From Isochrysis galbana (taxonomy: Eukaryota; Haptophyta; Isochrysidales; Isochrysidaceae): DNA of 64,000 bases. Position numbers and translations under genes: made by a program. The DNA lies in NCBI GenBank assembly GCA_018136815.1, contig CM030931.1, forward strand, positions 1,105,511-1,169,510, read 5' to 3'. Positions 11,530 through 22,030 of the stretch are shown one piece after another. The notes under the pieces are model-generated. The model had not been told where the DNA came from, did not search any database, and saw only the letters and a list, made by a program, of their open reading frames with translations. How positions within the stretch are numbered: position 1 is the first letter of the stretch; each line of letters opens with the position of its first letter.

Positions 11530-11900
11530 GCGTCAGAGTTTTATTGTTGTGCTAGTATAACCTTAGTGCTGCGGGACCGTAGCCCTTCGACGGCAACGGA
11601 GCCCCTACCCCGCGATGGGGTGTGTGCGCGGTGGGCGCATGGCTCGTCCGGTGTCCCTAGATGGGAAATACGGTGCGGGGGCCTGCAAATACAAATACAG
11701 CCAAATACATATGTATTTGGCCTCCGGCCAAATACGTTTCAAATACATTCGAGGCCTACCACCCAGGACACGCTTCAAATACAGCCAAATACATATGTAT
11801 TTGGTCTCTGGCCAAATACGGTAAATACGTATTTCCCATCTAGGATGTGGCTAGGAATGCTAGCTAACAAGATGTCATACGACGCTATAAGTTCTAACGC
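11530..11900 (+). repeat. Dispersed segment matching 18231-18405, split by a 190-bp insertion
   Basis: From CGTCAGAGTTTTATTGTTGT to GCGCATGGCTCGTCCGGTGT (about 11531-11654), and again from ATGTGGCTAGGAATGCTAGC (11845 on), the sequence matches 18231-18405 closely. In the 18-kb copy the two halves are joined directly, so 11655-11844 is an insertion. The start of a similar segment (GTCAGAGTTTT) is also seen at 38096. Confidence 0.85.
11655..11844. mobile_element. 190-bp palindromic MITE-like element (copy 1)
   Basis: The ends are perfect inverted repeats, CCTAGATGGGAAATAC and GTATTTCCCATCTAGG. Inside there are two copies of the palindrome CCAAATACATATGTATTTGG and several AAATAC words. The copy at 18231-18405 shows the site without it. 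No clear target duplication is visible at GTGT|ATGTGG. It has no coding capacity. A second copy lies at 43867-44049. Confidence 0.85.
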
Positions 11901-12714
11901 CGGGGCGGCCTGCGGGGACGCACGAGTGACATTCTGCGGCGGCACTTCCATTCCGTCCTCCCCCTCTCGCCTACTCATGGAGACTCAGCGCGCGGAGGAG
12001 GGTGTGCCTGTAGCTATCGCGATCAACGGACAGAGGAATGCCTCGAACGAGGGGAAGCGCAGAATGCTTGCTTCTGCGCTTTTGGGGGCGTCTCTGATTG
12101 TCTTCATCCTTTTCGCTAGGACCGTATCTGATGCCCCAGCGAAGGTCGTCGACTCTTCCACCTCCGGCATTACTCCGGTGATTACGACAGGCGATGTGCT
12201 CTCCCAGATTCCAACAGGCGTGAAGAATGACCTGAATACGGCCTACACAAGCAACCCACTCTATTGGGACCCACATCAGCGTGACCATGTCATGCTGGCA
12301 GTGAGCCCTTCCAACGAAAACTGTGGGTCGTCTGGCAAGGAACTCATTCGTCCTTTCTATGTGAATAGCGCCTCGGATGGCGATCCGAGCTCCTTTAAGT
12401 GGTGCGACGGAGGTACCTGTTTGCTCACTTTGGAGATGGGCGGCGACACCCTCCACCACGATGTTGGCTATCTGAAACTAAGGGGCTGCCCAGTGAAGGA
12501 AGGCTACACCGTGCCATACCTGCGCATAATGAAAGTATTGATGGGCTCATATGACGTACTACATCTAGGCTGGGGCGCATGTGATCAAGGGGAGACCAAA
12601 TGCGAGGTAGGGAATGACATCAAGCTCACTGTTGGCGAGTGCAAGACCCTGTACCATCCATCCAAACCTGCGATGAAATACGACGTTTGTTATCACGGGC
12701 CCGGCCATTATTGA
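11872..12714 (+). CDS. Predicted single-pass membrane protein, unknown function
   Basis: The frame runs to a TGA at 12714. Two starts are reasonable: ATG 11872 (280 residues) and ATG 11977 (245 residues, METQRAEEGVPVAIAING). I favour 11977 because 11872 still lies in a dispersed repeat. A hydrophobic segment, LASALLGASLIVFILFAR, follows a basic GKRR patch, so the protein should be a type II membrane or signal-anchor protein. The remaining 190 residues would be lumenal or extracellular and hold eight Cys (for example NCGSS, WCDGGTC, GCPV, GACDQGETKC, ECKTL, VCYH). That fits a small disulfide-bonded domain. I do not recognise it. No intron is needed. Neighbours are repeats on both sides. Confidence 0.6.
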   Translation: MSYDAISSNAGAACGDARVTFCGGTSIPSSPSRLLMETQRAEEGVPVAIAINGQRNASNEGKRRMLASALLGASLIVFILFARTVSDAPAKVVDSSTSGITPVITTGDVLSQIPTGVKNDLNTAYTSNPLYWDPHQRDHVMLAVSPSNENCGSSGKELIRPFYVNSASDGDPSSFKWCDGGTCLLTLEMGGDTLHHDVGYLKLRGCPVKEGYTVPYLRIMKVLMGSYDVLHLGWGACDQGETKCEVGNDIKLTVGECKTLYHPSKPAMKYDVCYHGPGHY

Positions 12715-13060
12715 TCGATCGCCACGAGTAGATGTCACCATTACTCTCTGCCACCTATGCTCGCTGTTAGAGTCGCAACCAAGTCTACCGATGTGGTTGG
12801 GGGCGGGGGACGAGTGAGGGGCTTGAGAGAGGAAATAACAGGCTGCCATGAAGAGAGAGGGCTTGGTGCGGAGCCGAGGTTGAGCTCTTGCGCCGTTTAC
12901 AAAAGCACACAAACGCCAGCTGCAGCCAGGTCCATCGAAAGGAGCAGAATGCTCAAAATCCAACTTATTATTTTTAATATACTTCTTGAAATTCACGCCT
13001 CGCGCGTGTCCCTGGGGAAAAGTACGTTGGAGCGCCATGCCCATGCCCGTTCCCTATAAG
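12715..13060. other. Intergenic, no supported gene
   Basis: Short frames only. Nothing in this stretch matches the neighbouring repeats except the last bases, which lead into the D-type repeat. Confidence 0.5.
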
Positions 13061-13065
13061 ATAAA

Positions 13066-13950
13066 ACAACTGAGCGTTAGTACCACTACTCCCACTAGCC
13101 CGGTACTATCACGACACCCCTGAGCGCACCTGCCCGCACGCCTTGAAGTGGTGGCACAGACACATACGCATATGCATCCCTTCAAATCTCCCCCCTCGCA
13201 AACCCCCGGCTCCCATTATAACTCTCCACAAGCTACAATGAGGGAAAACCCAGTGAGGCGGACCGACCTACGTCGGGCGACTCACCGGGGGAAAACACCG
13301 GGGGGGGGGGAGGGACCTCTCGTCGAGAAGCAGAACGGCCCTTACAGCTCGCGCCGCGAGCAGTCCTCGAAGAAATAAATGACTGCGCCCCCCGATACCT
13401 GCCACAGGGACGTCTTGAGCCACTCCCTTCCTCTCTTCCTCCTGTCGCCAGCCGCCCCCCTTCGCCCGTTTGCTAACGCAAACGGGGCCCGTTTCTTACC
13501 GCACTCCATCGGGGGGGGTGCAAAACCCCCCCTCTCCCTCTCTCCATTCTCCTCCACCCCTCTCCCTGCGGCGCGTCGCCATGCGGCGCGCCACGGCCTG
13601 CTCTCAGAGGGCCTTTGGGGGCTCCCAGCTCCCAGAGGGCCAGCTAGGGCAGCTCAGGGGGCAGTGGAGGCTGGGGCTCAGCCCCTGGCCCCCCCTGCCT
13701 CTCCCACGCTGGCCACGCTGGCCATTGGAGCCTCCCAGTGGCCTCTGTATGCCTGACGACCAGGGGAGGGGGGGGAGTCAGCTCGAGGGCAGGCCCAGTA
13801 TGGGCGTGGGAGTGCGAGTCGCGGCCCGCGCCCACGAAGGGTCTGGGCCAGGATGATGATTGCCCAGCCCCTGCCAGAGGGGCTGAGGTTGATTGTACGG
13901 GCCCACCCCGGGGGGTGTCCGCGATGCTGTCGACCATGGGCCTCCGCGCT
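13066..13950 (-). mobile_element. D-type dispersed element, longest uninterrupted copy
   Basis: Read as given it starts TGAGCGTTAGTACCACTACT and runs through a TAGCCCGGTACTATCACGACA box, AACCCCCGGCTCCCATTATA, a G-run, the palindrome GTTTGCTAACGCAAAC (about 13468) and GGGCCCACCCCGGGGGGTGT. Matching blocks lie at 31235-31680, 38256-38430, 39390-39470, 44575-44690 and, reversed, at 50880-51347 plus 53715-54150. In the reverse direction the end is often followed by TTGTTTTATTATTA-like sequence, so it may be a retroposon read on the minus strand. Frames inside differ between copies and are not supported as protein. Confidence 0.75.
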
Positions 13951-14240
13951 GTGCCGCTGACGTCGACGCCAAAGCTCGAGCATCCACCCGACCCAGGGTA
14001 CGCCCCGGACGGCGAGCGTGACATCATCAACGCCGAGTGGATGAACCTCCTGGGCTACGAGGCCTTTCAAGTCGCCTCGCTCTACCGAGATTCGCCGCAC
14101 TTCGAGCATGAGAAATGGGTGGGACGATGCGTACAAATAGGTTGCCGCGTCAAGCTTCCGAATTTGTGCTCAAAGGGCCCACGGGTGCTCTCGTCTTCTA
14201 TTTTCAGCGTCGCCTTCAACGTTTGGCTTCTCGGTTATCC
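13951..14240. other. Unassigned stretch between repeats
   Basis: A plus-strand frame (13738-14373) crosses this region. It has some protein-like text near 14010-14110 (INAEWMNLLGYEAFQVASLY) that could be a gene fragment caught between repeats. Nothing more can be said. Confidence 0.3.
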
Positions 14241-14244
14241 TGGG

Positions 14245-14515
14245 TTCCTCTCGCCATCTAAGCCCTTTACCCCTATCCCCCTAGTAGTGCACGGGGGGAG
14301 TCGCCTTATTGCCGGGTGTAAAGGGCCGGGGGAGTGGGGGTGTAGAAAGTTTTGCTGCGTGAGTAGAAAGTAGAGGGGCCACGGCCGCGTGTGCGGTGAG
14401 ACTATTAAAAATAAAAAATAATTAATGTTATATCCTAGCCAACCCCACTAGCTATTTGGACACAACTTTTCCGTCCCGGAATCCCGCCATGCCTGACGAG
14501 CCAGGTGTGGCTCCC
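14245..14515 (-). mobile_element. Retroposon 3' end plus H-type block
   Basis: An H block (AAGCCCTTTACCCCTATCCC to GTGTAGAAAGTTTTGCTGCG) precedes the reversed retroposon 3' end: A/T tail, then TAATGTTATATCCTAGCCAA and CCGTCCCGGAATCCCGCCAT. The 3' end recurs at 21345, 23600, 33400, 45915 and 55565. The H block recurs at 23360, 33600 and 61960. Confidence 0.75.
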
Positions 14516-14980
14516 ACGTGGCCGCAGATTAAGAATTTAATTGAAGCTTTTGTTGCGCAGGCCCCTTTTGGTGAGGGTTGAGTTGACTGGTCGGGTCTGT
14601 GACTCGTGCTTGTGCACGAGGCCAGAGCCGCGACTGTGTAGGCGGCCCAGCCCGGAGGCTTTCCCTATGGAAGGTGTTCCTTCGTTGCCCCATCCCATTG
14701 TGGAGCTGGCCACATGTGGCTGGAAGGAGGAGCTGGTCTGTGTGACCATGGTGGCCATGGTGGCCGTGTTGGTGTGGGGCTTGCTGGTGGTGGCACGGGC
14801 CGTGGCTCGTGCTCACCTGGTCTGCCTTGGGTGTTGCTCTCGCGTGCTTCGACGGCGCGTCGTTGAGTGTGGCCCGTTCGGCCAGCGCGGCGGGGGTGAC
14901 GGCAGGGGAGGAGGGGAGCGACGCGCGCTCCATGACCCTATCTTTTTAAAGATAGTTGAATCCGACTTCCGACGAGAGGC

Positions 14981-15021
14981 CTGGTTTTACATATGAGCCG
15001 TCCAGTTCTATGTAAAACCAG
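14981..15021. repeat. Short perfect inverted repeat
   Basis: Arms CTGGTTTTACAT (14981-14992) and ATGTAAAACCAG (15010-15021) are separated by 17 bp. The flank at about 14918-14945 (GCGCGCTCCATGACCCTATC) recurs reversed at 20090-20120, so both may be ends of a further element. Confidence 0.6.
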
Positions 15022-15141
15022 ACTTGGAAAGCGCAAACCCATGAGTGAAAAATATCCTAAGACCACTCGAACAAGGTACCGGCAGTCCCCGGAACGCTTA
15101 ACGCCCCCTTCATTTTTTGATGTGTTTGAAGTGATGTCACT

Positions 15142-18130
15142 TCACCGACGCATTTCGTCTAGTCCCACTTCCCTTGTTCCACACAGCATCTTGTTCCAGC
15201 GCGCCATGAGACATGCCTCACTATGGTGTCCGTGGGAGAGCTCACTGCACCTCTGTTCATCGAACGCCGCATCTATCCATGCTGTGAGCAAAGCTTGAGA
15301 CCAAGATGCGCTCTTGTGCCGGACTCCGTGCCTTGCTGCCCTTGGGCCGGACTCCACTTCATCGCCTTCCATCATCACCCGCCGTTCCTTCATGGCATCA
15401 TTTACATCCGTCGAATGAGCCGCACGAGCAACCATCCTTCTCCACTCTGCATCGAGGCTAGGAGACAACGGTACCCATCGCCCCGCGCGGCGCTCCTCAA
15501 TTGAAGCTCTCCACAACTCTCCGACCTCGCTCCACAACGGACACCATCGGCAGCCACCCAAACGCCACCGCCGCGAACATGCTGCGGTCGAGGTCGAGAC
15601 TCGGGCAGACATCGCTAGCCTTGCGTTGGTAGAGCCTTTCGCAGATCGGTTGGACCTCTCCCCGTCCGCGCCCACGAGCCGGAAGCCTACACCACTAGAA
15701 CTTCCGCGAGAAGCTTTGGATGAGTCGTTTGCCCGACCAATCAATGCTGGGCCCATTGCATTTCGCTCGTACAAGGAAAATAGTACCGCCTCCGGAGGCA
15801 ATCGTGGCGTGCCTCCTCCCGCAGAGTCGCGGGTGATACCTTCCTCTTCTTCGGGCACAACATCTGCCAGCGTGAGCGTGTCCATGAGCATTGCCGCCTT
15901 GATCGACGAGTCACGAGCGCAGGGTGGCGTAATCCCAGGTTCTTCCTCGGGAGCAAGTGATGGAGTCCCGTTCATTTCTATCAGCCAAACGTTCCATTCA
16001 GCGTCGATGAGCAAGTCAACACCTAGAAGCTCAAAGTTTGTAGCCCATTCTGCAGGAGAAGATAGGCCCAACGCCATCAGACCTTCTCGAGAAGCCCGCG
16101 ACAGCTGAGGCAACGCTGATGCCCATGTGAGCAACACGACACGCTGAATACTACGCTGCAGAATCGACGCTTGCGCGCGAGGATTCCTGCCACTTTGATG
16201 TACAGCACTGCCATTATCACCATGTGTTGCGTGACCTTCGTCCTTGGGAGCATGAACTGCGGCTAAGAAAACCAGCATGTCACTCAACCTCCATCGCTGT
16301 ACTCGCGGTGGCAATACTAGAGATAGAGTGCGGGCGGCAAGTTCCTCCGCGCCATCGGAAGACACGAGTCCACGACGCCGACTGCGTGACGCCTTGTTAT
16401 GATTGACGAATGCGTTGGTAATGAATGACGTGCGTTCCAGGGAAAACGGGTCGTATCTACGACATGGAATGAAGCACTTTGTGTCAGTTGGAGGAGCCAC
16501 GCAGACGCATGGGATCTCATTGATGACAAATTCTGAGCTTACGCGTATGTAGAAAGAATTCTTTGCTGTAGTGCAGGCAAAAATACTTGCGTGACACTCG
16601 ACATTGACAAACCCATCCTAGGGTAGGCGGGTCGAGAGTCGATGATGGTCGAATAGAAGTAGTTTCGTGCATGCACGGCCCCACAAATAAGAAGCGCGAG
16701 TCGCCTATTCCCGCTTAAATTCTAGGCATGGAATTTTCATACCTATCCGTTGCGAAGAGGGCGAAGCCCTCGGGGTAGATGTACACCCGCAAAGGTAATG
16801 CACACGTTACTAGCGAGTACAGCCGGAGAGAGAATTTCAGTCCTGGCAGGGTCGTTCGTGGAGAGGTCATATGCGCGCTATCGCGCCATACACATTACTT
16901 TGTGTTCCAGTATGGGTGCGAAGATTGATCTAAGGCATGTTTGGAGCGCATGTTGCGACAGCACCTGCAATGAGCAGCGGAGCCTCCAGAAATTGTTGGA
17001 TCACAGTGGTCGGATGTGCAGCTAGGGCGGCCGACACGGCTGAGGCCTCATCCAGAATGTCCGCGACATCCACCAAGCGTACGCCATCTCCACGATGCTG
17101 CTCACGTTTGAGCAACCAACGACTTGAAGTACTTCGCAAGGTGTGCTTCCAATCAGCCGACTGTGACAACGAGGCCCATATGTGCGATGCAGGGAAGAAT
17201 CGACGAGTGCCTATTACTCGGTTGGGAGCGCTGAACCCGTCAATACTATCCCTAGTCACTTCAATGTCTTGTCGCTGATCTCCATCTCGAGCTATGTCCT
17301 TCCTTGCCATGCGGCCCTCCATGTTCAGGTCATCGAGGAGCCCTGAAGCGGTTGCAGCATGCAAGGTCTCCACAAGTTTTGTCTTGTTGGACAAATGATC
17401 TATTCCCCACATCCTAGATTGAGAGAGAGTACGGGATTGGACAATATCAAGGTCGGGTGTTGGTGTATAGCTTCGATAGTGCCAAGAAGGCCTCAGAGCA
17501 TGCCATGCTAGTTTCATGGCGCATGGAGCGCCGCATGCTTAGCAAAACGAGGTGAAAGTCTGAACGAGGGACGCATGTGCCACACCTGTTAATGCGCTGG
17601 CATGGCATCAATCTCCACTGCCGCCAATCTGGCGCTGCAGGAGCCCAAAAATTGGGCGTGAAGATTACATCGGAGAATGGCAATATGCAGCCCTGCACAG
17701 TGTTCTGCAGTGCCTGCACTTCTGAGAGCACAAGTCTGTGCCGCGTATGTGAGCCCACTCTGGAAAAGCAATTGCCCCTGTAACCGGCCCGAGACAGCAT
17801 GGGTCCGAGGATTGCGAATGCATTCCAGGCGCGCCGTCGCCCATTGTGGCTTGTTACCGCATCGTATGCATTGAGGCACCGCAGTGGGCGCCAGGAGGCA
17901 CTTTGCGACTGCAAGCTCCAGGGAGCCCAGGGGTTGCAAGCATCAATCTGCTCTCCCTGCGGTTGCTCGGCCTTGGGTGTTGTTATGCCGCGGTCATCCC
18001 ATTGCAGATGAATTGTTCTGTTGTTCGACCCGCGTTGCACGACGGTGTTCAGCAAATGTCTGTCGACAACAACTAGTCCGAGCAGGCTAATTGCGCCGAC
18101 AATGGAAATGCGCCTCAGGGAAGGGGGCAT
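15142..18130 (-). CDS. Tubulin-tyrosine-ligase-like (TTL domain) protein with N-terminal membrane segment
   Basis: TTL-family enzymes ligate Tyr, Glu or Gly to proteins, mostly tubulins. Exons are 18130-17586, 17413-16965, 16842-16743 and 16456-15142 (802 residues). All junctions are GT-AG and phase-consistent. Spliced motifs are NR|MWGIDHLSNKTKLVETL, WLLKREQHRGDGVRLVD (ATP-grasp Lys strand), TVIQQFLEAPLLIAG|LKFSL (the VIQ-Y and KFDIR region), RVYIYPEGFALFATDR|YD, FITNAFVNHNKA and FELLGVDLLIDAEWNVWLIE followed by MNGTPSL. The last keeps the Glu and Asn that bind magnesium. One oddity is that the KFDxR aspartate reads Ser (KFSLR). A second is that residues 8-22 (SIVGAISLLGLVVV) form a likely signal anchor, which would place the enzyme in the secretory path rather than on microtubules. 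The 240-residue C-terminal tail is unassigned. Confidence 0.85.
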
Positions 18131-18230
18131 CGACTTGGCATCTGAGCCTCTGCGCCTTGTCCCCGAGCAAGTGCTTGTACGGGCTATCACCGCCTTTCCT
18201 CTTCGATACTCACAGCTCTCGCCCCCTTCG

Positions 18231-18405
18231 TCAGAGTTTTATTGTTGTGGTTAGTTTAACCTTAGTGCTGCGGGACCGTACCCCTTCGAGGCCAACGGAG
18301 CCCCTACCCCGCGATGGGGGTGTGCGCGGTTGGCGCATGGCTCGTCCCGTGTATGTGGCTAGGGATGCTAGCCAACAAGATGCTCTACAAGGCTACAATT
18401 CTTAT
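18231..18405 (+). repeat. Site matching 11530-11900 without the 190-bp insert
   Basis: The order is CGTCAGAGTTTTATTGTTGT, GCGGGACCGTACCCCTTCGA, ATGGCTCGTCCCGTGTATGT and GGCTAGGGATGCTAGCCAAC. It serves as a natural empty-site control for the palindromic element at 11655-11844. Confidence 0.85.
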
Positions 18406-18461
18406 CTTGGTACACCTGCCGAGAGACGAGAGACCACTGCTTATCCACTTCAACTTCTAGG

Positions 18462-18625
18462 GCGGTCAAAGGTCAAAGGTCAAACACTATTTTTAACTTC
18501 TAAGGGTGTAAAAATGAAAAAGTCAGGATTGAGGAAATACACCAAAGTAAAGCAGTAGAAACCCCGGAAAACACCTATCTAGCACATATTCGGTGCCCTT
18601 TGGGCCCCAGACCCCCCCCCGGGAG
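18462..18625 (+). repeat. Dispersed repeat, copy 2 of a pair with 281-430
   Basis: It has the same word order as the copy at 281, with a small GGTCAAA triplication (18473-18486). The following 18626-19236 holds AT-rich DNA with many AAATATCCA words (18850-18935) and C-rich blocks. I see no gene there. Confidence 0.6.
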
Positions 18626-19765
18626 CCCCCACACCCCACAATGAATAAGCGTAACCCAAAAACCAAAAACGGCAAAACAGGAAACAGGCCTAAATACTCT
18701 ATCTCGGAGAGCAGGAATTCAAAACGACGCCGGGCGCGCTACGAGACCGTTCTCGTTCCTCAGCCCGGTGTCCGGCCCGCGTCAAGCCCCATATATCCAG
18801 GTGCCGCCCAGCCAGCGACGCCAATCGCGCGCTAGGGGTAGGCCAGGATATCCACAAATTTTTGCCCAAATATCCATGAAATACATCCAAAAAATATCCA
18901 ACCCATAACCCCAAATATCTCAAGAAATATCCACAATCTACTATTATAATAGTACACATCTATACCTTCGCCGCGCCGACGCCCGGTGCGCCCGGCGTCC
19001 CACCTCTCCAAACCTCCCTCTCCACCCCCCTCCACTTCCATGCACTCACTCTCCACCAGCCCTTTCCCCTCTCTGCCCTCTCTCCTCTCCCTCCCATCTT
19101 CAATCCACCCCTCTCCCGTCCCCTCCTCTCCCGGCTGTGAGTGACACGGCCTGGCTGAGGCTAAGAGGCTGCAACCTCAGGTTTGGTGTTTGGTTGTTTT
19201 TTTACAAATGCCCCCGTGAATAGGATATAAAAAATTTCAGAAGCGCGGCTTGGTCTCGCCACGCTCGGCAAAGGAGGAAGGAGGGGATGCGGCGGCGGCG
19301 ATGGAGGTGGAGGTGACGGCGGGGGAGGCGGGAGTGGTCTCGATGAAGTCGCTGTGCGATTGCTCGATCATCGCGCGGTGTGCTGCGCATGCGCATTGCG
19401 GCGCTCGAGGACGCCGCCGATTCGGAGGCGCTGCAACCTCATCGTCGTTGCTATCGTGGCGCTCGTCGTTGGGCTGTTGCTCCGCTCCCTCGGCATGGTC
19501 GGCGCGGCAACGGCGATCGCCGTGGTGTTGCTTTGCCCTGTCGGTGGCTTGATTTTGTGCTCGCTGGTTGGCGGCGACACGCTCTTGTTCAGCATTCCGT
19601 TTGGCGGCGGCTTGCTGTTCGGCTTCTTTCGCCTTCTGTGCGGCGGCGGCTGGCGCACGGACTCGAGGGCGGCGGCACTCATGGCTCGGGCAGAGCAACA
19701 TCGGCCGTGCACGCGCGTACCGCCCAAGTCGCGCGCACCCTCGCACTCTACGCAGGCGGCGTAGG

Positions 19766-19887
19766 TTAAGGCGCCCTCGTTGGCGCCGACGACGAAACAC
19801 GTGCCACATACTGGGCGTAGTTACGTTTCAGAGAAATCGTCAAGGCGGTGGAGCCCCTCTCGTTGCGCGCATCGACGTTCGCGCCGG
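19766..19887 (-). pseudogene. Ankyrin-repeat exon, possibly a gene remnant
   Basis: On the minus strand an excellent acceptor (CTTTCCCTTTTTTTTAG) is followed at 19887 by AGANVDARNERGSTALTISL, an ankyrin loop and helix pair, then KRNYAQYV. Downstream frames include a coiled-coil-like stretch (AAQKAKEAEQQAAAKRNAEQ) in one frame and a Cys-containing stretch (AACVECEGARDLGG) in another. The next junction is not settled. Upstream exons would lie beyond 20060, where repeats and another gene occur, so the gene may have lost its 5' part. I cannot tell a live gene from a remnant. Confidence 0.5.
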
Positions 19888-20351
19888 CTAAAAAAAAGGG
19901 AAAGGGAGCCTCAAGTTGCATCCTCTCAACTCTTGCACTCGCGCGCAGCATGCATGCACGCCCTCACTCGCACGAAATATGATACCCGGTTTCTTTCAGA
20001 TGCTGAAAAAACAACGTGCAACGTGAGAGCATGGGGCTACACGCCCCGAGCAACAAACATCTTAAAAAATGATAAACCCAACTATCAGTAAACTGATAGG
20101 GTCATGGAGCGCGCGCCGCTCCCCGGGGGGTGACCCACTGACCCACCCGAAACGCCCACTTGGCCAGTGGGGGCGACCATGCCGACTCATTCTCTTCACC
20201 CGGGCGACCAGCTCGAAACACTGTGGGACCCCCCTAAAAAAGTGAACGCGACTATTTATTGTTTGAGTAAAATGTAATAATTTCGAGGTGCTACTGAGTG
20301 AACAAAGGATGTGAACGAGAACCAGAACGAGTTCCGCAAAATAAATGAGCA

Positions 20352-20801
20352 ATGCGGCTTTGGCTGGCAGGACTTCTTTCGCCGCCCTGGTCAACCTTCT
20401 CCCCGGATCGCTCCAGGACAGTTGCAATCCGTACCTATCCACTGATAGGTATGCCCTCCTGGATTCCCTTGCATCTTCACGTCGCAATCTGCTGTGGCAA
20501 CATTGTGTTCGATTTTGTTCCAGATGAAGCCACGTCGCCATTGACCTTGGCACAACTGCTGTCGGGATCAGCAGTGACTGCGCGAATTCGTCAACGGCCG
20601 AGAGGAAGTCTCGATCGGTGGCGAGTTCTAGGCGAAACTTCCCGAACTCAGTGTGACCTGGCGACATGGGCGGCTGAGTATCCTGCTGAACTATCACTCC
20701 TGGACAACAACTGCTGGACATTTGCTTCGGCGCTGGTGTGCTTCGCCCTCGAGGAACGGGACGGCCATGGGGCGGCTGCTCCGAGCCGTCCTGAGCAATA
20801 G
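20352..20801 (+). CDS. Small conserved-looking protein with LHLHVA and NNCW motifs
   Basis: The ATG at 20352 opens 149 codons. From residue 40 the text is protein-like throughout: PLHLHVAICCGNIVFDFVPD, then SPLTLAQLLSGSAV, then YPAELSLLDNNCWTFASALV. The spacing (His pair, VFDFVP strand, then Asn-Cys before a helix) recalls papain-fold families such as LRAT/NlpC-type and PPPDE proteins, where a His and Cys form the active pair. That assignment is inference. The first 38 residues could be a targeting peptide or read-through of an intron ending CCACTGATAG. An H-to-C hydrolase or a non-enzymatic relative are both possible. Confidence 0.55.
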   Translation: MRLWLAGLLSPPWSTFSPDRSRTVAIRTYPLIGMPSWIPLHLHVAICCGNIVFDFVPDEATSPLTLAQLLSGSAVTARIRQRPRGSLDRWRVLGETSRTQCDLATWAAEYPAELSLLDNNCWTFASALVCFALEERDGHGAAAPSRPEQ

Positions 20802-21299
20802 GCCCGTCTTCTTCTCGAGCGTGCTGTGTTGTGTATGGCCTGAACCAATACACTGCGTTGATGCATTTTGGCAAATATTACACACAACTCTACCGGAAGA
20901 CCAAGGGGCAAGGGGCAAGGTGAGGACACAGACATGCTGGCTCAGCGCGGCTCACGTCGCGACCCTTATCCATGAGCCCTAGAGATACAGGTAGAATCAT
21001 ATGTACTGGCGCAGTAATATTGGCGCCTAGGGAAAATGGCTGCCCCTATCGTCGCTAGGGGCGAGCCTTCTTTCTTGAAAGAAGCAAGAATCGCACTTTC
21101 CATCCGGCTTCCCTTGTTGACTAAGATTAACTTGCTAAGAGCACATTCCTTCCAGGAGTTGACATTTTGAGACGACACGTGGCGAAACGTCACAGCATGT
21201 AGCGCGATGGAACGCCCTCAACAAATTGTTCTAATTTTGTGATTGAACCTTAGAAATGCCATGGCCATAAATTAGTAGTAAATATAAATATGTAAATAT

Positions 21300-22030
21300 C
21301 AACATCAATATTATAAAATAATATATATATACTGATGAATGATATATCCTAGCCAACCCCACTAGCTAATTGGACACAACGTTTCCGTCCCGGAATCCCG
21401 CCATGCCTCACGAGCCGAGTGTCCGAGTGTCCGAGTGATACCATGGGGATGGGGCACTGCCCCCTCCCCTCGTCATTTGTCCCCCCTCCTCCTCCAGTGC
21501 ACGCACCGACCCTGCGCACCTCAGCGCGTCCTTTCCTCGAGTCCACGCTGGGGGGAAACCCTTTTCGGAAAAAAAAAATCTGAAGATTCTGGGCTACTCG
21601 CCTACTAATCCAACTAAGTTTATACTTGGTCACGATGGAGCGCGCCGGCGCGACTCCCCTCTCTTTCGGGCCCCCCGCCGAGGGCGGCCCCCCTGCCCAC
21701 ATGGACCTGTCGCTGGCAAAGCGGCCGCGTCCGCCCTCAGAGGCCGAGCAGGTGCGCGCGACCCCGGTCGCGTCACACGGCCCGTGGCCTCGGCCACACC
21801 ACACACAGCAGCCATGCTGGCATGCTGGCCCCCCCCATGGATGGGGGACAGCAGACTGCAGACTACAGGAAGACAGCATCAAGCAGGAGAGACCTGCACT
21901 CCATTGGGCATGCCTTATGGCAGAGGCCCCTCCCATCCTGGCAAGGGTCGCGCCGCCTCGGCGGCGTCTCCGAACGTGAATGGCCTTGGAGGCCATCTGT
22001 GTGTACAAAAAATTCTAAAAGTTGGCTCGT
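21300..22030 (-). mobile_element. Composite repeat: retroposon 3' end, LINE end box and a small-ORF element
   Basis: Part 1 (21345-21565) is the reversed retroposon 3' end, cut at CCCTTTTCGG. Part 2 (21568-21605) is a poly-A run and the box CTGAAGATTCTGGGCTAC. Part 3 (21608-22030) starts CAACTAAGTTTATACTTGGT and at once opens a frame MERAGATPLSFGPPAEGG. Part 3 recurs reversed at 39460-39775 with the same frame. The next 22040-22740 holds no gene I can support. Confidence 0.7.

Noticed and set aside
20062-20874. 270-codon minus-strand frame
   Set aside because: It overlaps the more protein-like plus-strand gene at 20352-20801, ends in a repeat shared with 14920, and has no domain-like text.
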